The notes beneath the pieces were generated by a model. The model made no database searches, was not told the DNA's origin, and was given only the letters and a program-made list of their open reading frames with translations. From Peribacillus simplex (GTDB lineage Bacteria > Bacillota > Bacilli > Bacillales > DSM-1321): DNA of 64,000 nucleotides. Of this stretch, positions 18,129 through 27,250 are shown in pieces. Made by a program: the position numbers and the translations under genes. The first letter of the stretch is position 1, and the number at the start of each line of letters is the position of its first letter. The DNA lies in NCBI RefSeq assembly GCF_001542915.1, contig NZ_LNNH01000017.1:82750-146749 (forward strand), given 5' to 3'.

Positions 18129-20543
18129 TTAATTAGCGACGATATTCACTAATTTGCCAGGCACGGCAATGACTTTGCGAATCGTTTTCCCGTCGATTTG
18201 TTCTTTGATGGAGTCATCGCCCATCGCGATTTCTTCCAGTTTTTCTTTCGTGGTGTCAGTTGGCACCATCAGTTTCGTTTTGACTTTTCCGTTGATTTGG
18301 ATGACGATTTCGACTTCGTTATCCACTAGCTTCGCTTCATCGAAGGCCGGCCATGTTCCGTATGTGATGCTTTCGGAGTGACCCAGTTTGGACCAAAGCT
18401 CTTCGGCAATATGCGGTGCAACCGGTGCAAGCAGTTTGACGAAGCCCTCGACATATACTTTAGGAAGCGAATCCGCTTTATACGCGTCATTGATGAATAC
18501 CATCAATTGTGAAATTGCCGTATTGAATTTCAATTCTTCATAGTTCTCGGTCACTTTTTTAACCGTTTGATGATAGACCTTCTCAAGCTTGCCCGTGTCA
18601 TCCGTTTCGGTCAGCTTATCCGTTAATGTTCCATCCTCGTTGACCAATAAACGCCAGATACGGTCGAGGAACCTGCGCGAACCATCCAGCCCGTTTGTCG
18701 ACCAGGCAATCGATGCATCCAATGGTCCCATGAACATTTCATACATGCGAAGTGTATCGGCACCATGGCTTTCAACGATATCATCCGGGTTCACGACATT
18801 TCCTTTTGATTTACTCATTTTTTCATTATTCTCGCCAAGGATCATTCCTTGGTTAAATAGGTTTTGGAATGGCTCCTTCGTTGGCACGACGCCGATATCA
18901 TACAAGAATTTATGCCAGAAACGCGCGTACAGCAAGTGAAGCACCGCATGCTCGGCACCGCCAATATAAATGTCGACCGGCATCCACTCTTTCAATTTTT
19001 CGGGATCTGCCAACGCTTCCGTGTTATCCGGGTCGATATAACGAAGGAAGTACCAGCTGCTGCCTGCCCATTGCGGCATCGTGTTCGTCTCGCGGCGCCC
19101 TTTCCGTCCGTTTTCATCGGTTACGTTCACCCATTCCGCAATGTTCGCAAGTGGAGATTCCCCTGTCCCTGAAGGCTTGATGTCTGTCGTTTTCGGTAAA
19201 ATCAACGGAAGTTCCTCTTCCTTCAGTGCAGACATCGTCCCATCTTCCCAATGGATGATCGGGATCGGTTCACCCCAGTAACGCTGACGGCTGAATAACC
19301 AGTCGCGAAGACGGTAGGTAATTTTCTTCGTACCGATTTCTTTTTCTTCCAGCCATTTGATCATGGCTGAAATGCCTTCTTCTTTATCCAACCCATCAAG
19401 GAATTCCGAATTCACATGAAGGCCATCGCCTGTATACGCTTCACTCGTGACATCCCCGCCAGCGACGACTTCCTTGATCGGCAAGTCGAACTTGACAGCA
19501 AATTCATAATCACGTTCATCATGCGCAGGAACGGCCATGATCGCACCCGTTCCGTAGCTGATCAGCACATAATCGGCAATCCAGATCGGCATTTTTTCGC
19601 CGTTTACCGGGTTCATCGCATAAGCCCCCGTGAAAACGCCTGATTTATCTTTTGCCAAGTCGGTTCTTTCCAAATCGCTTTTATGCTTCACTTCATCCAA
19701 ATAAGCCTCAACTGCATCTCTTTGTTCAGCTGTCGTAATTTTATCGACAAAGTGATGTTCCGGGGCCAATACGGCATAAGTTGCCCCGAATAACGTATCA
19801 GGACGGGTCGTGAACACCGTGAAGGTATCATCAAAGCCGTCGATATGGAAAGTAACTTCCGCTCCCTCGGAACGCCCAATCCAGTTACGCTGCATATCCT
19901 TGATGTTTTCCGGCCAATCCACATCATTCAAATCGTCGATCAAGCGGTCTGCATAAGCCGTGATGCGAAGCATCCATTGCTTCATCGGACGGCGCTCGAC
20001 CGGATGGCCTCCCCGCTCACTTTTCCCATCGATGACTTCTTCGTTCGCCAAGACCGTGCCAAGTGCTGGACACCAGTTAACGGCCACTTCATCAATATAA
20101 GCCAAGCCTTTTTCATATAACTTCAAGAAAATCCATTGCGTCCATTTGTAATAGTCAGGATCCGTCGTATTGATTTCACGATCCCAGTCATAAGAAAAAC
20201 CAAGTGCCTTGATTTGGCGACGGAACGTGTTGATGTTGTGCTCCGTGAATTCAGCTGGGTCATTTCCCGTATCGATTGCATATTGCTCTGCCGGAAGTCC
20301 AAAGGCATCCCAGCCGATCGGATGCAGGACATTATATCCTTGGGCCCGCTTCATCCTGGCTAAAATATCGCTTGCCGTGTAACCTTCCGGGTGTCCTACA
20401 TGAAGACCTGCCCCTGAAGGATATGGGAACATATCAAGGGCGTAGAATTTGCGTTTACCGCTTTCTTCGCCCGTCTTGAATGTCTTGTTGCCCTCCCAGT
20501 AATGCTGCCATTTCGTTTCTATGCTTCTATGGTCAAAACTCAT
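18129..20543 (-). CDS. leuS: Leucyl-tRNA synthetase
   Basis: 804 residues, the normal bacterial length. It charges tRNA-Leu in the cytoplasm. The class I signatures are visible: HVGH within [16 protein letters not shown] (48-51) and KMSKS (about 575-579). The editing CP1 insertion lies between them ([19 protein letters not shown]). ATG 20543 follows AAGGAGGAAATCAA. Expression should be controlled by the T-box leader directly upstream, which terminates transcription when tRNA-Leu is charged. Two tRNA-Leu genes are in this window (63171 and 63355). Confidence 0.98.
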   Translation of the reverse strand: MSFDHRSIETKWQHYWEGNKTFKTGEESGKRKFYALDMFPYPSGAGLHVGHPEGYTASDILARMKRAQGYNVLHPIGWDAFGLPAEQYAIDTGNDPAEFTEHNINTFRRQIKALGFSYDWDREINTTDPDYYKWTQWIFLKLYEKGLAYIDEVAVNWCPALGTVLANEEVIDGKSERGGHPVERRPMKQWMLRITAYADRLIDDLNDVDWPENIKDMQRNWIGRSEGAEVTFHIDGFDDTFTVFTTRPDTLFGATYAVLAPEHHFVDKITTAEQRDAVEAYLDEVKHKSDLERTDLAKDKSGVFTGAYAMNPVNGEKMPIWIADYVLISYGTGAIMAVPAHDERDYEFAVKFDLPIKEVVAGGDVTSEAYTGDGLHVNSEFLDGLDKEEGISAMIKWLEEKEIGTKKITYRLRDWLFSRQRYWGEPIPIIHWEDGTMSALKEEELPLILPKTTDIKPSGTGESPLANIAEWVNVTDENGRKGRRETNTMPQWAGSSWYFLRYIDPDNTEALADPEKLKEWMPVDIYIGGAEHAVLHLLYARFWHKFLYDIGVVPTKEPFQNLFNQGMILGENNEKMSKSKGNVVNPDDIVESHGADTLRMYEMFMGPLDASIAWSTNGLDGSRRFLDRIWRLLVNEDGTLTDKLTETDDTGKLEKVYHQTVKKVTENYEELKFNTAISQLMVFINDAYKADSLPKVYVEGFVKLLAPVAPHIAEELWSKLGHSESITYGTWPAFDEAKLVDNEVEIVIQINGKVKTKLMVPTDTTKEKLEEIAMGDDSIKEQIDGKTIRKVIAVPGKLVNIVAN

Positions 20544-20574
20544 TTGATTTCCTCCTTATTCCGTATAAAAAACA

Positions 20575-20842
20575 ATAAAAAACCCCTCATCCCAAAATAG
20601 GGACGAGAGGATTATGTATATCTTCCCGCGGTACCACCCACATTGGCGATAGCTAAAATCCGCCCAGCTTAAACATCCGTAACGTGGATTGGTTCGTCAG
20701 GCATTACTTTTCACCTTCACACCTGAAACTCCAAGGCGAGTTCACAATCATCCCAGGTTGACTTGCACCACCCGTCAACTCTCTTTGCTGGAATAAAATC
20801 GCTACTGTTCCTCATCATAGTCTTTATGAGAATATTGGATTT
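20575..20842 (-). promoter_or_regulatory. T-box riboswitch (leucine) in front of leuS
   Basis: The T-box core GGTGGTACCGCGG is at 20638-20626 (minus strand). A specifier-loop-like GAACTCGCC gives the codon CTC (20740-20738), which fits leucine. The terminator stem CCTCTCGTCCC / GGGATGAGGGG followed by TTTTTT is at about 20610-20575. Uncharged tRNA-Leu should stabilise the antiterminator and allow leuS transcription. Confidence 0.93.
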
Positions 20843-20848
20843 TATTTC

Positions 20849-20877
20849 ATTCTAGTCAATTTCACCGATAATTGCAA
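20849..20877 (-). promoter_or_regulatory. leuS promoter
   Basis: TTGCAA (20877-20872) and TAGAAT (20854-20849) with 17-bp spacing on the minus strand, placing the transcript start at about 20842, just ahead of the T-box leader. Confidence 0.75.
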
Positions 20878-20941
20878 TAGCCGTACCTAAACATTATCGA
20901 CAGGTTTTTCATTATATATGCGAATTCCGAAAAAATCGTGC

Positions 20942-20970
20942 AAAAAGGGAGCCATGAAATCATGGCCCCC
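20942..20970 (-). terminator. Terminator of ytzC
   Basis: GGGGGCCATGA / TCATGGCTCCC followed by TTTTTG on the minus strand, directly after the ytzC stop codon. Confidence 0.8.
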
Positions 20971-20975
20971 TGTTC

Positions 20976-21239
20976 TTAATGTCGAAGTACGATCATTTCA
21001 TTTTTCAATTCGTTCAACTGCTGCTTCATCCGCGAAAGCATTTCCCGTTGCTGGTCATTCGAACTGGCATACAAGCGTTCCATATCCGTCAAAGCCTCTT
21101 CGATATACCTTTGCGAATTTTGAAATTGTTCATCATCATAATGCTCTTGCCGTGAAGCCTCGTTAAACTCATACTCTGCAAAATGGAGAGCTCCTTCACA
21201 TTGCTCTAAAAAATGATCGACGGATTGTCTGGTTGCCAT
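20976..21239 (-). CDS. ytzC: YtzC family small protein (DUF2524)
   Basis: 87 residues starting MATRQSVDHFLEQCEGAL; ATG 21239 follows AAGGAGAGGGTTTGAA, better than an upstream in-frame ATG at 21302. The sequence is strongly helical and charged and carries SSNDQQREMLSRM, which closely matches what I recall of B. subtilis YtzC. Function unknown. It lies between leuS and ytqA as in B. subtilis. Confidence 0.85.
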   Translation of the reverse strand: MATRQSVDHFLEQCEGALHFAEYEFNEASRQEHYDDEQFQNSQRYIEEALTDMERLYASSNDQQREMLSRMKQQLNELKNEMIVLRH

Positions 21240-21335
21240 TTCAAACCCTCTCCTTCGCGTATCATTTGGATGATTTGTAATCATCTTGCTTAGTTTGAAC
21301 AAAACACGAGAGGATTATCAGCGTTATTTATCAAA

Positions 21336-21842
21336 TCATCCTTTATCCCAAAACTTCTCACCTTGATCCGATATGAAGCGCTCGATCCATTCGGCAAAGC
21401 CCATTTGAAGTTTCTCGCCTTCTTCAAAATCATCGAGATGGCCCTTCACCATTATATAATCCGTATTCCCCTCGGCTACGGCTCTCCCGTCAATGACGAT
21501 ATTATCTTGATAGATGCAGGCTACCTTAAAGCAGCCTTCAAAGGGGAGTTCATATGTGTAATTCATGATATCATCAAGGCTGTATATATCATTTTCCCCG
21601 CCTGATTCCCGTGTTTCGAATAATTTGCAGCCATTCGTTATTTTCAAAAACTCTTTATAATCTTCGGGCAGATGCAATCCGGTTTTCTTTTCAAAGGAAT
21701 GAATTTCCTCATCCGAAGCAGGTGAATTGAAGGTACAAGAGGCTTGGTATATAAACCCATCTTCCTTTGCTTCGAATACCTGATTATTTTCGGCTAATCG
21801 CTTTTTCATATGATTAATCGCTTCTTCAACTTGACCGGTCAT
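21336..21842 (-). CDS. SMI1/KNR4 family protein
   Basis: About 168 residues from ATG 21842 (GGGAGC 8 nt upstream; another ATG at 21848 is too close). The SMI1/KNR4 (SUKH) fold is indicated by SFEKKTGLHLPEDYKEFLKI (about 50-70), TNGCKLF and the closing FAEWIERFIS. In bacteria such proteins are often immunity proteins to contact-dependent or secreted toxins, but many stand alone. No toxin gene is adjacent here, so the role is open. Confidence 0.8.
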   Translation of the reverse strand: MTGQVEEAINHMKKRLAENNQVFEAKEDGFIYQASCTFNSPASDEEIHSFEKKTGLHLPEDYKEFLKITNGCKLFETRESGGENDIYSLDDIMNYTYELPFEGCFKVACIYQDNIVIDGRAVAEGNTDYIMVKGHLDDFEEGEKLQMGFAEWIERFISDQGEKFWDKG

Positions 21843-22012
21843 GTCCATCAGCTCCCGATTGGATATAGTCTTTCACTTGATTATGTCGAATTAGCAGCCA
21901 TAAATTCAGCCCTCAAGTATACATTATACGCTTATTTTTCAAAAAAAGACCTAGCTGCCGGAATGTTGTATAATATATGGTGCGCTTCATTTATACCAAG
22001 GAGGTTGCTGAT

Positions 22013-22981
22013 TTGAATCAAGCAAACCCGTTTAAATATGCAACGGATAACAAACGATATCATACATGGAATTACCACTTGAGAAATCATTTTGGACATA
22101 AGGTTTTTAAAGTTGCCCTGGACGGCGGCTTTGACTGCCCGAACCGTGACGGCACGGTCGCACATGGAGGCTGTACCTTCTGCAGTGCTTCAGGCTCGGG
22201 CGACTTTGCCGGCAGCCGCGTCGAGCCGCTCGACGTCCAGTTCAAAAAAATCAGCGAACGGATGCACCATAAATGGAAAGATGGAAAGTATATGGCCTAT
22301 TTCCAGGCGTTCACGAATACGCATGCACCAGTCGATGTCCTTCGCGAAAAATATGAACAGGTATTGACCCAGGAAGGTGTGGTCGGGCTCTCGATAGCGA
22401 CACGCCCCGACTGCCTGCCGGATGATGTAGTCGAGTATTTGGCAGAATTGAACGAGCGCACTTACCTATGGGTGGAGCTTGGTCTTCAGACGGTTCATGA
22501 AAAGACCGCGACGATGATCAACCGCGCCCATGACTTCGACTGCTATAAAGAAGGGGTCGATAAGCTGCGTAAACATGGCATCCGCGTCTGCTCCCATATC
22601 ATCAACGGCCTTCCTCAGGAGGATTACACGATGATGATGGAAACGGCCCGGGAAGTCGCCAAACTCGATGTGCAGGGGATAAAGATCCATTTACTTCACC
22701 TTTTGAAAGGGACACCGATGGTCAAGCAATATGAAAAAGGCTTGCTTGAATTCCTTGATCGCGATGAATATGTCAGCCTTGTATGCGATCAGCTGGAAAT
22801 CATCCCTCCTGAAATGATCGTTCATCGCATAACTGGTGACGGTCCGATCGATTTGATGATCGGTCCGATGTGGAGCGTCAATAAATGGGATGTCCTGAAT
22901 GCCATCGACGCCGAATTGAAACGCCGCAACAGCTGGCAAGGAAAAAATCATCAATTGGGGGAACAAACAGATGAAGCTTGA
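22013..22981 (+). CDS. ytqA: Radical SAM protein YtqA (MnmL), tRNA wobble uridine modification
   Basis: 322 residues from TTG 22013, which lies 8 nt after AAGGAGG; an upstream in-frame ATG (21977) has no such site. The radical SAM cluster cysteines are in CPNRDGTVAHGGCTFC (TIGR01212-type). It forms an operon with the next gene (11-nt overlap). As I recall, this pair converts cmnm5s2U to mnm5s2U at tRNA position 34 in B. subtilis, with YtqA (MnmL) acting before the methyltransferase YtqB (MnmM). A TATAAT at 21969-21974 is a likely -10 box. Confidence 0.88.
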   Translation: MNQANPFKYATDNKRYHTWNYHLRNHFGHKVFKVALDGGFDCPNRDGTVAHGGCTFCSASGSGDFAGSRVEPLDVQFKKISERMHHKWKDGKYMAYFQAFTNTHAPVDVLREKYEQVLTQEGVVGLSIATRPDCLPDDVVEYLAELNERTYLWVELGLQTVHEKTATMINRAHDFDCYKEGVDKLRKHGIRVCSHIINGLPQEDYTMMMETAREVAKLDVQGIKIHLLHLLKGTPMVKQYEKGLLEFLDRDEYVSLVCDQLEIIPPEMIVHRITGDGPIDLMIGPMWSVNKWDVLNAIDAELKRRNSWQGKNHQLGEQTDEA

Positions 22982-23543
22982 CCGCATCTTGCCTTACGCA
23001 AGAATTTTGCTTGAAAAAACGGTGCAGCCCGGAGATATCGCCGTGGACGGCACGATGGGCAACGGCTTTGATACGGCCTTTCTTGCCGGACTTACAGGTG
23101 GAACGGGACATGTCTATAGTTTCGATATCCAAAAAGAAGCCCTCCAGAACACAAGCGTCAAACTGGAGAACGAAGGTCTAAGCAATCAATGCACGCTCAT
23201 CCATGATGGGCATCAACACCTCAGTAACTATATCAGGAAAGAACATGCCGGAAAGATTACCGGTGCCATATTCAACCTGGGCTACCTACCGGGCGGGGAT
23301 AAATCGATCATCACCGAAGCCGATACAACGACAGCCGCCATTGAACAGCTGTTCGAATTGCTTGCTCCCGAAGGCATCATCGTTCTCGTCATCTACCATG
23401 GGCATCCAGGCGGATCGCAGGAACGCGATGCACTGATGGACTATGTGAAAAACTTCTCGCAACAAAAAGCCCATATCCTGAAATACGGCTTCATCAACCA
23501 AGCCAACCATCCTCCCTTCATCATCGCGATTGAAAAGAGGTAA
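22971..23543 (+). CDS. mnmM: tRNA 5-aminomethyl-2-thiouridine methyltransferase (YtqB/MnmM)
   Basis: 190 residues. A SAM-binding Rossmann fold is seen in AVDGTMGNGFDTAFLAGL (motif I, about 24-41) and YSFDIQ (about 49-54), with FNLGYLPGGDKS (motif IV, NLGYLP) and YHGHPGG typical of the YtqB family. It transfers the methyl group that completes mnm5s2U34 in tRNA. ATG 22971 follows GGGGGAACAAACAG and overlaps the end of ytqA. Confidence 0.9.
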   Translation: MKLDRILPYARILLEKTVQPGDIAVDGTMGNGFDTAFLAGLTGGTGHVYSFDIQKEALQNTSVKLENEGLSNQCTLIHDGHQHLSNYIRKEHAGKITGAIFNLGYLPGGDKSIITEADTTTAAIEQLFELLAPEGIIVLVIYHGHPGGSQERDALMDYVKNFSQQKAHILKYGFINQANHPPFIIAIEKR

Positions 23544-23551
23544 TCCTGACG

Positions 23552-23632
23552 GACGGATTACGCTCAATCAAGGACGAATTATGCGATGTTGGACGGATTA
23601 CGCTCGCCGTCGGACGAATTACGTCCGATGTT
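23552..23632. repeat. Short intergenic array, GACGRATTAYG units (family B)
   Basis: Four successive units of 21, 19, 21 and about 20 bp, each beginning GACGGATTACG or GACGAATTAYG, fill the space between the convergent mnmM and ytpA genes. The same core recurs in a longer array at 39588-39836. Confidence 0.8.
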
Positions 23633-23641
23633 AAACAAAAT

Positions 23642-23677
23642 AAAAAGCTGCCGATCACTCATTTCGGCAGCTTTTTT
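23642..23677. terminator. Bidirectional terminator between mnmM and ytpA
   Basis: AAAAAGCTGCCGA and TCGGCAGCTTTTTT flank an 8-nt loop; A- and T-runs allow use in both directions for these convergent genes. Confidence 0.9.
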
Positions 23678-23705
23678 ACATATCCGGCACAGCGGTATAT
23701 TCGGG

Positions 23706-24509
23706 TCAAACGACATAGCCTAATATTTTCAAACGATTCTCAACAAAGCTCAGGGCATATTGGAATACGTCATCTCGTTCCGGCTCGTTGAAGATTTCAT
23801 GATAAAGCTTTGGCCATTCTTTATATTGCTTCTCACTGGCCAAGTTATAATTAAACCACTCACGAACCGCCTTCTTATTCACGATTCGGTCATCTCCGCC
23901 CTGCATGACCAAAAGCGGCACATCCTGAAAATCAGGGATTTCCTCAAAGGCATCCTTCATGGCCTGGGAAAGCTCCCGATACCAGCGAACCGAAACCTTT
24001 GTGATGTATAAAGTATCATTCCTATCGCATTCACGGACCTCCGAGCTTCTCGTTGCCATTTCAGGAGTTAGTCCCGAATCGACCCTGAACTGGGGCATCA
24101 CGAAATTCAAGCCATGTGAGATGCTTGCGAGGAATTTCGGAGGCTTGGTTACGAGCCCTAAACAAGGTGAAGATAAAATCACGCCTGCAATATCCCATTC
24201 CTCTTCCTGAAGAAGCCGAATTGAAATCAGGCCTCCCATGCTATGTCCAAGCAAAAAGACCGGGAGCGAGTATTCATAAGCTTCCTCTATCCAGCTTTTC
24301 ACTTCATCTAAATATTCATCAAAGGAATCGATATGTCCCCGGTAGGCACGAGTGGTCATGCCCTGCCCAGGAAGGTCGCCCATGACGACATGGTATCCGG
24401 CTGAAAGCCACATTTGGGTAACCCATTTATAGCGTCCGTGATGCTCCATTGCCCCATGAATGATGACAATGACGCCTTTTGCGTCCCCTTCTGTCTCCCA
24501 TTTCCACAT
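23706..24509 (-). CDS. ytpA: Alpha/beta hydrolase, lysophospholipase-like YtpA
   Basis: 267 residues. The fold is shown by VIVIIHGAMEHHGRY (oxyanion region), the nucleophile elbow GHSMGG (about 94-99), a catalytic Asp in GGDDRIVN and His in KLYHEIFNE. B. subtilis YtpA is described as a phospholipase that makes the lysophospholipid bacilysocin. ATG 24509 (MWKWETEG) follows GGGGGATTTCGA; an in-frame start at 24527 is less well placed. The next gene upstream, ytoA, is divergent. Confidence 0.85.
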   Translation of the reverse strand: MWKWETEGDAKGVIVIIHGAMEHHGRYKWVTQMWLSAGYHVVMGDLPGQGMTTRAYRGHIDSFDEYLDEVKSWIEEAYEYSLPVFLLGHSMGGLISIRLLQEEEWDIAGVILSSPCLGLVTKPPKFLASISHGLNFVMPQFRVDSGLTPEMATRSSEVRECDRNDTLYITKVSVRWYRELSQAMKDAFEEIPDFQDVPLLVMQGGDDRIVNKKAVREWFNYNLASEKQYKEWPKLYHEIFNEPERDDVFQYALSFVENRLKILGYVV

Positions 24510-24716
24510 TCGAAATCCCCCTTTCACTTTTCACTTGTTGTATACGATCCATGATAGTTAAAATATATATATAAATTATAACCATATTCGCGATTTTCGA
24601 CAAAAAAGAAAACTAACAAGGTTGTACATTCGTATTATAAATAGCCAAGTGTATTTGCATACGGTATATTAAAATAATACATAAAAACATTCACTTCGGA
24701 AAGGAAATGATTGAAA

Positions 24717-25238
24717 ATGATTATTTATCCGTTCAAAGGCAAGGAACCACAGATTTCCGAAAGCGCTTATATTGCGGAGAATGCAGTCGTGACAGGCGAT
24801 GTGAAAATTGGCGACGAATCGTCAATCTGGTTCAATTCCGTCATCCGCGGTGATGTGGCCCCAACCATCATCGGTAAAAAGGTCAGTATCCAAGATAATA
24901 GTGTCCTCCACCAAAGCCCCAATAATCCATTGATCATTGAAGATGAAGTAACCATTGGCCATCAGGTCATTTTACATAGCTGTAAAATCCGTAAAGGAGC
25001 CTTGATAGGCATGGGCTCGATCGTACTTGACGGAGCCGAAATCGGTGAAGGAGCTTTTATCGGTGCCGGCAGTCTCGTTCCCCAAGGCAAAGTGATCCCG
25101 CCGAATATGTTGGCATTCGGACGCCCGGCCAAAGTGATCCGCGAAATCAATGCGGAAGATCGTCAGGACATGGAACGGATCGTGCGCGAATATGCCGAAA
25201 AAGGACAATACTACAAAACAGCAGACCGAATAAAATAA
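24717..25238 (+). CDS. ytoA: Gamma-carbonic-anhydrase-like hexapeptide protein YtoA
   Basis: 173 residues (TTG 24711 is an alternative start; GGAAAGGAAA lies upstream). Left-handed beta-helix hexapeptide repeats are clear (AENAVVTGDVKIGDESSIWF, VTIGHQVILHSCKI, GALIGMGSIV, GAFIGAGSLVPQGKVI). The metal-binding histidines of the family are matched by DNSVLHQ, TIGHQV and LHSC. Members trimerise and some have carbonic anhydrase activity, but the substrate of YtoA is not established. Confidence 0.88.
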   Translation: MIIYPFKGKEPQISESAYIAENAVVTGDVKIGDESSIWFNSVIRGDVAPTIIGKKVSIQDNSVLHQSPNNPLIIEDEVTIGHQVILHSCKIRKGALIGMGSIVLDGAEIGEGAFIGAGSLVPQGKVIPPNMLAFGRPAKVIREINAEDRQDMERIVREYAEKGQYYKTADRIK

Positions 25239-25344
25239 ACTAGGGGCTTGTCCATGCCTCTAATACACGCCAAATATCCTCTGGTAAATCACTCAGTGGG
25301 TTTATTGAATTATTCCCTCTGCAAACCAAATTAATCCTACCAAA

Positions 25345-25377
25345 AAAAGGTGCACCGCAATTAGCGGCGCACCTTTT
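25345..25377. terminator. Terminator between ytoA and metK
   Basis: AAAAGGTGCACCGC and GCGGCGCACCTTTT flank a 5-nt loop with one mismatch; A- and T-runs on both sides allow bidirectional use for these convergent genes. Confidence 0.88.
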
Positions 25378-25386
25378 CCATCTGGA

Positions 25387-26577
25387 TCATGCTTGTGCTT
25401 TTAAAGTTTCTGCTTTATCCGTGCGTTCCCACGGAAGATCGACATCGGTACGGCCAAAGTGTCCGTATGCAGCTGTCTGCTTATAGATTGGGCGACGAAG
25501 GTCAAGCATTTTGATGATGCCTGCTGGGCGAAGGTCGAAGTTAGCGCGAACTAGGTCAACCAGGACGTCTTCGCTAACAGTGCCCGTTCCGAATGTATCA
25601 ATCGAGATCGATACAGGCTCTGCCACACCTATAGCGTAAGCCAATTGTACTTCGGCTTTATCGGCCAGGCCAGCTGCCACGATGTTTTTGGCAACATAGC
25701 GTGCAGCGTATGCCGCAGAACGGTCAACTTTCGTAGCATCCTTACCAGAGAATGCACCGCCGCCGTGACGAGCGTATCCGCCGTACGTATCAACGATGAT
25801 TTTACGGCCAGTAAGACCTGCATCCCCTTGAGGTCCGCCAATTACGAAACGGCCAGTCGGGTTGATGAAGTATTTCGTTTCAGCATCGATCAATTCAGCA
25901 GGAACCACCGCTTTGATGACATGCTCTTTTAAATCGGCTTGAATTTGCTCAAGCGTGATTTCTGCATCATGCTGTGTTGAGATGACGATCGTATCTACAC
26001 GTACAGGACGGTTATTTTCATCATATTCCACAGTTACTTGTGTTTTTCCATCCGGGCGTAAGTAAGCAAGCGTTTCATCTTTACGTACTTGAGCCAAGCG
26101 GAATGAAAGCTTATGGGCCAATGAGATCGGAAGCGGCATAAGCTCTTCTGTTTCATTGCAAGCGAATCCGAACATAAGACCTTGGTCCCCTGCACCGATT
26201 GCATCGATTTCTTCCTCTGACATGTTGCCTTCACGTGCTTCCAAAGCTTTATCGACGCCAGCTGCGATATCGGCAGACTGCTCATCGATCGAGCTCAATA
26301 CAGCACACGTTTCAGCATCGAAGCCGTATTTCGCGCGAGTGTAGCCAATTCCCGCAATCGTATCACGGACGATACGCGGAATATCCACGTAAGCGGATGT
26401 TGTAATTTCACCAGCAACAAGCACAAGACCTGTCGTTACACTTGTTTCACACGCAACACGTGCATTTGCATCCTTAGCAAGGATAGCATCTAAAATGGAA
26501 TCTGAAATCTGATCACAAATCTTGTCCGGATGGCCCTCTGTAACAGATTCAGAAGTAAATAGACGTTTCTTTGACAT
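25387..26577 (-). CDS. metK: S-adenosylmethionine synthetase
   Basis: 396 residues. It makes SAM from methionine and ATP. The N-terminal [17 protein letters not shown], the loop [12 protein letters not shown] and the P-loop-like [16 protein letters not shown] are diagnostic. ATG 26577 lies 7 nt after AGGAGG; the frame open further upstream to 26658 lacks support. A SAM-I riboswitch precedes it, giving feedback control. Divergent from pckA as in B. subtilis. Confidence 0.98.
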   Translation of the reverse strand: MSKKRLFTSESVTEGHPDKICDQISDSILDAILAKDANARVACETSVTTGLVLVAGEITTSAYVDIPRIVRDTIAGIGYTRAKYGFDAETCAVLSSIDEQSADIAAGVDKALEAREGNMSEEEIDAIGAGDQGLMFGFACNETEELMPLPISLAHKLSFRLAQVRKDETLAYLRPDGKTQVTVEYDENNRPVRVDTIVISTQHDAEITLEQIQADLKEHVIKAVVPAELIDAETKYFINPTGRFVIGGPQGDAGLTGRKIIVDTYGGYARHGGGAFSGKDATKVDRSAAYAARYVAKNIVAAGLADKAEVQLAYAIGVAEPVSISIDTFGTGTVSEDVLVDLVRANFDLRPAGIIKMLDLRRPIYKQTAAYGHFGRTDVDLPWERTDKAETLKAQA

Positions 26578-26679
26578 CATATTTCCTCCTTGGAAGTTAG
26601 TATGTGGTAGGCATAAGCCTGATTTTTTTACGGAACTCGTTTCCCTTATTAGCTTCAACTATAGACACAGAATTAATTA

Positions 26680-26718
26680 AAAAACACAAAAACCTTCCCT
26701 GGAAAATGAGGAAAGGTT
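26680..26718 (-). terminator. Riboswitch-controlled terminator in the metK leader
   Basis: On the minus strand, AACCTTTCC and GGGAAGGTT form a stem followed by TTTGTGTTTTTT. It is the expression platform of the S-box leader. Confidence 0.75.
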
Positions 26719-26743
26719 TAACATTCTGTCTTCTATCCTTTCA

Positions 26744-26906
26744 CTCTTATCGTTCAAGGGTTTTTTACCTTGCTCAGGTTAGCACCATCACCACTTTTCC
26801 TTGAAGAACACCGCTTTATTTTCGGCGATTGCTCTTTTGGTCAAGTTCAATATGGCAGGTTGCTGGGTTTCAAAGGGCCTGTCCCTCCACCAACTCGGGA
26901 TAAGAG
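26744..26906 (-). promoter_or_regulatory. SAM-I riboswitch (S-box) aptamer of metK
   Basis: Minus strand: P1 arms CTCTTATC (26906-26899) and GATAAGAG (26751-26744) enclose the conserved GGTGGAGGGAC, GGCCCTTTGAAACCC and CAGCAACC segments and GTGCTAA...CCTGAGCAAGG. Binding of SAM should favour the downstream terminator. Confidence 0.95.
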
Positions 26907-26923
26907 AATCCGTACAATTTAAG

Positions 26924-26953
26924 ATAATATCGTATTGGGTCGGAATTTGTCAA
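26924..26953 (-). promoter_or_regulatory. metK promoter
   Basis: TTGACA (26953-26948) and TATTAT (26929-26924), 18 bp apart on the minus strand, place the start about 10 nt before the SAM aptamer. The stretch 26954-27180 beyond it shows no gene I can support. Confidence 0.8.
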
Positions 26954-27181
26954 TGATTTTCTATCAAGAACATTTCCGGTCAACGGCCAAATCGGGCACA
27001 ACAAAGTTCGCTCCCCCGCCATCAAAGGACTTTCAGGCGCATGAGATTGATTAGTACTTCCTATAATAAAGGGGAAATCGACTTTCATTAAAGCATATGC
27101 AGGAATCCCGGCATGGTTCCTGCCCATTTAAAATGATGAATCTAACCAGATGAAAATTATCACAATTCAGATGATATAGTA

Positions 27182-27209
27182 TAGACTATTTAAATAAATG
27201 TGTTATACT
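27182..27209 (+). promoter_or_regulatory. Candidate pckA promoter
   Basis: TAGACT (27182-27187) and TATACT (27204-27209), 16 bp apart, 42 bp upstream of the pckA ATG. In B. subtilis pckA is repressed by CcpN at such a position; I cannot define the operator here with confidence. Confidence 0.5.
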
Positions 27210-27250
27210 AATTGTAATATAAAACTTAAACAAAGGAAGGTACCTCATAT

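Noticed and set aside
23552..23632. Possible CRISPR array
   Set aside because: Units are 19-21 bp with no separate conserved repeat and unique spacer; no cas genes in the window.
26870..27127. Minus-strand 85-residue frame upstream of metK
   Set aside because: It overlaps the metK promoter and the SAM riboswitch, and no family is seen.
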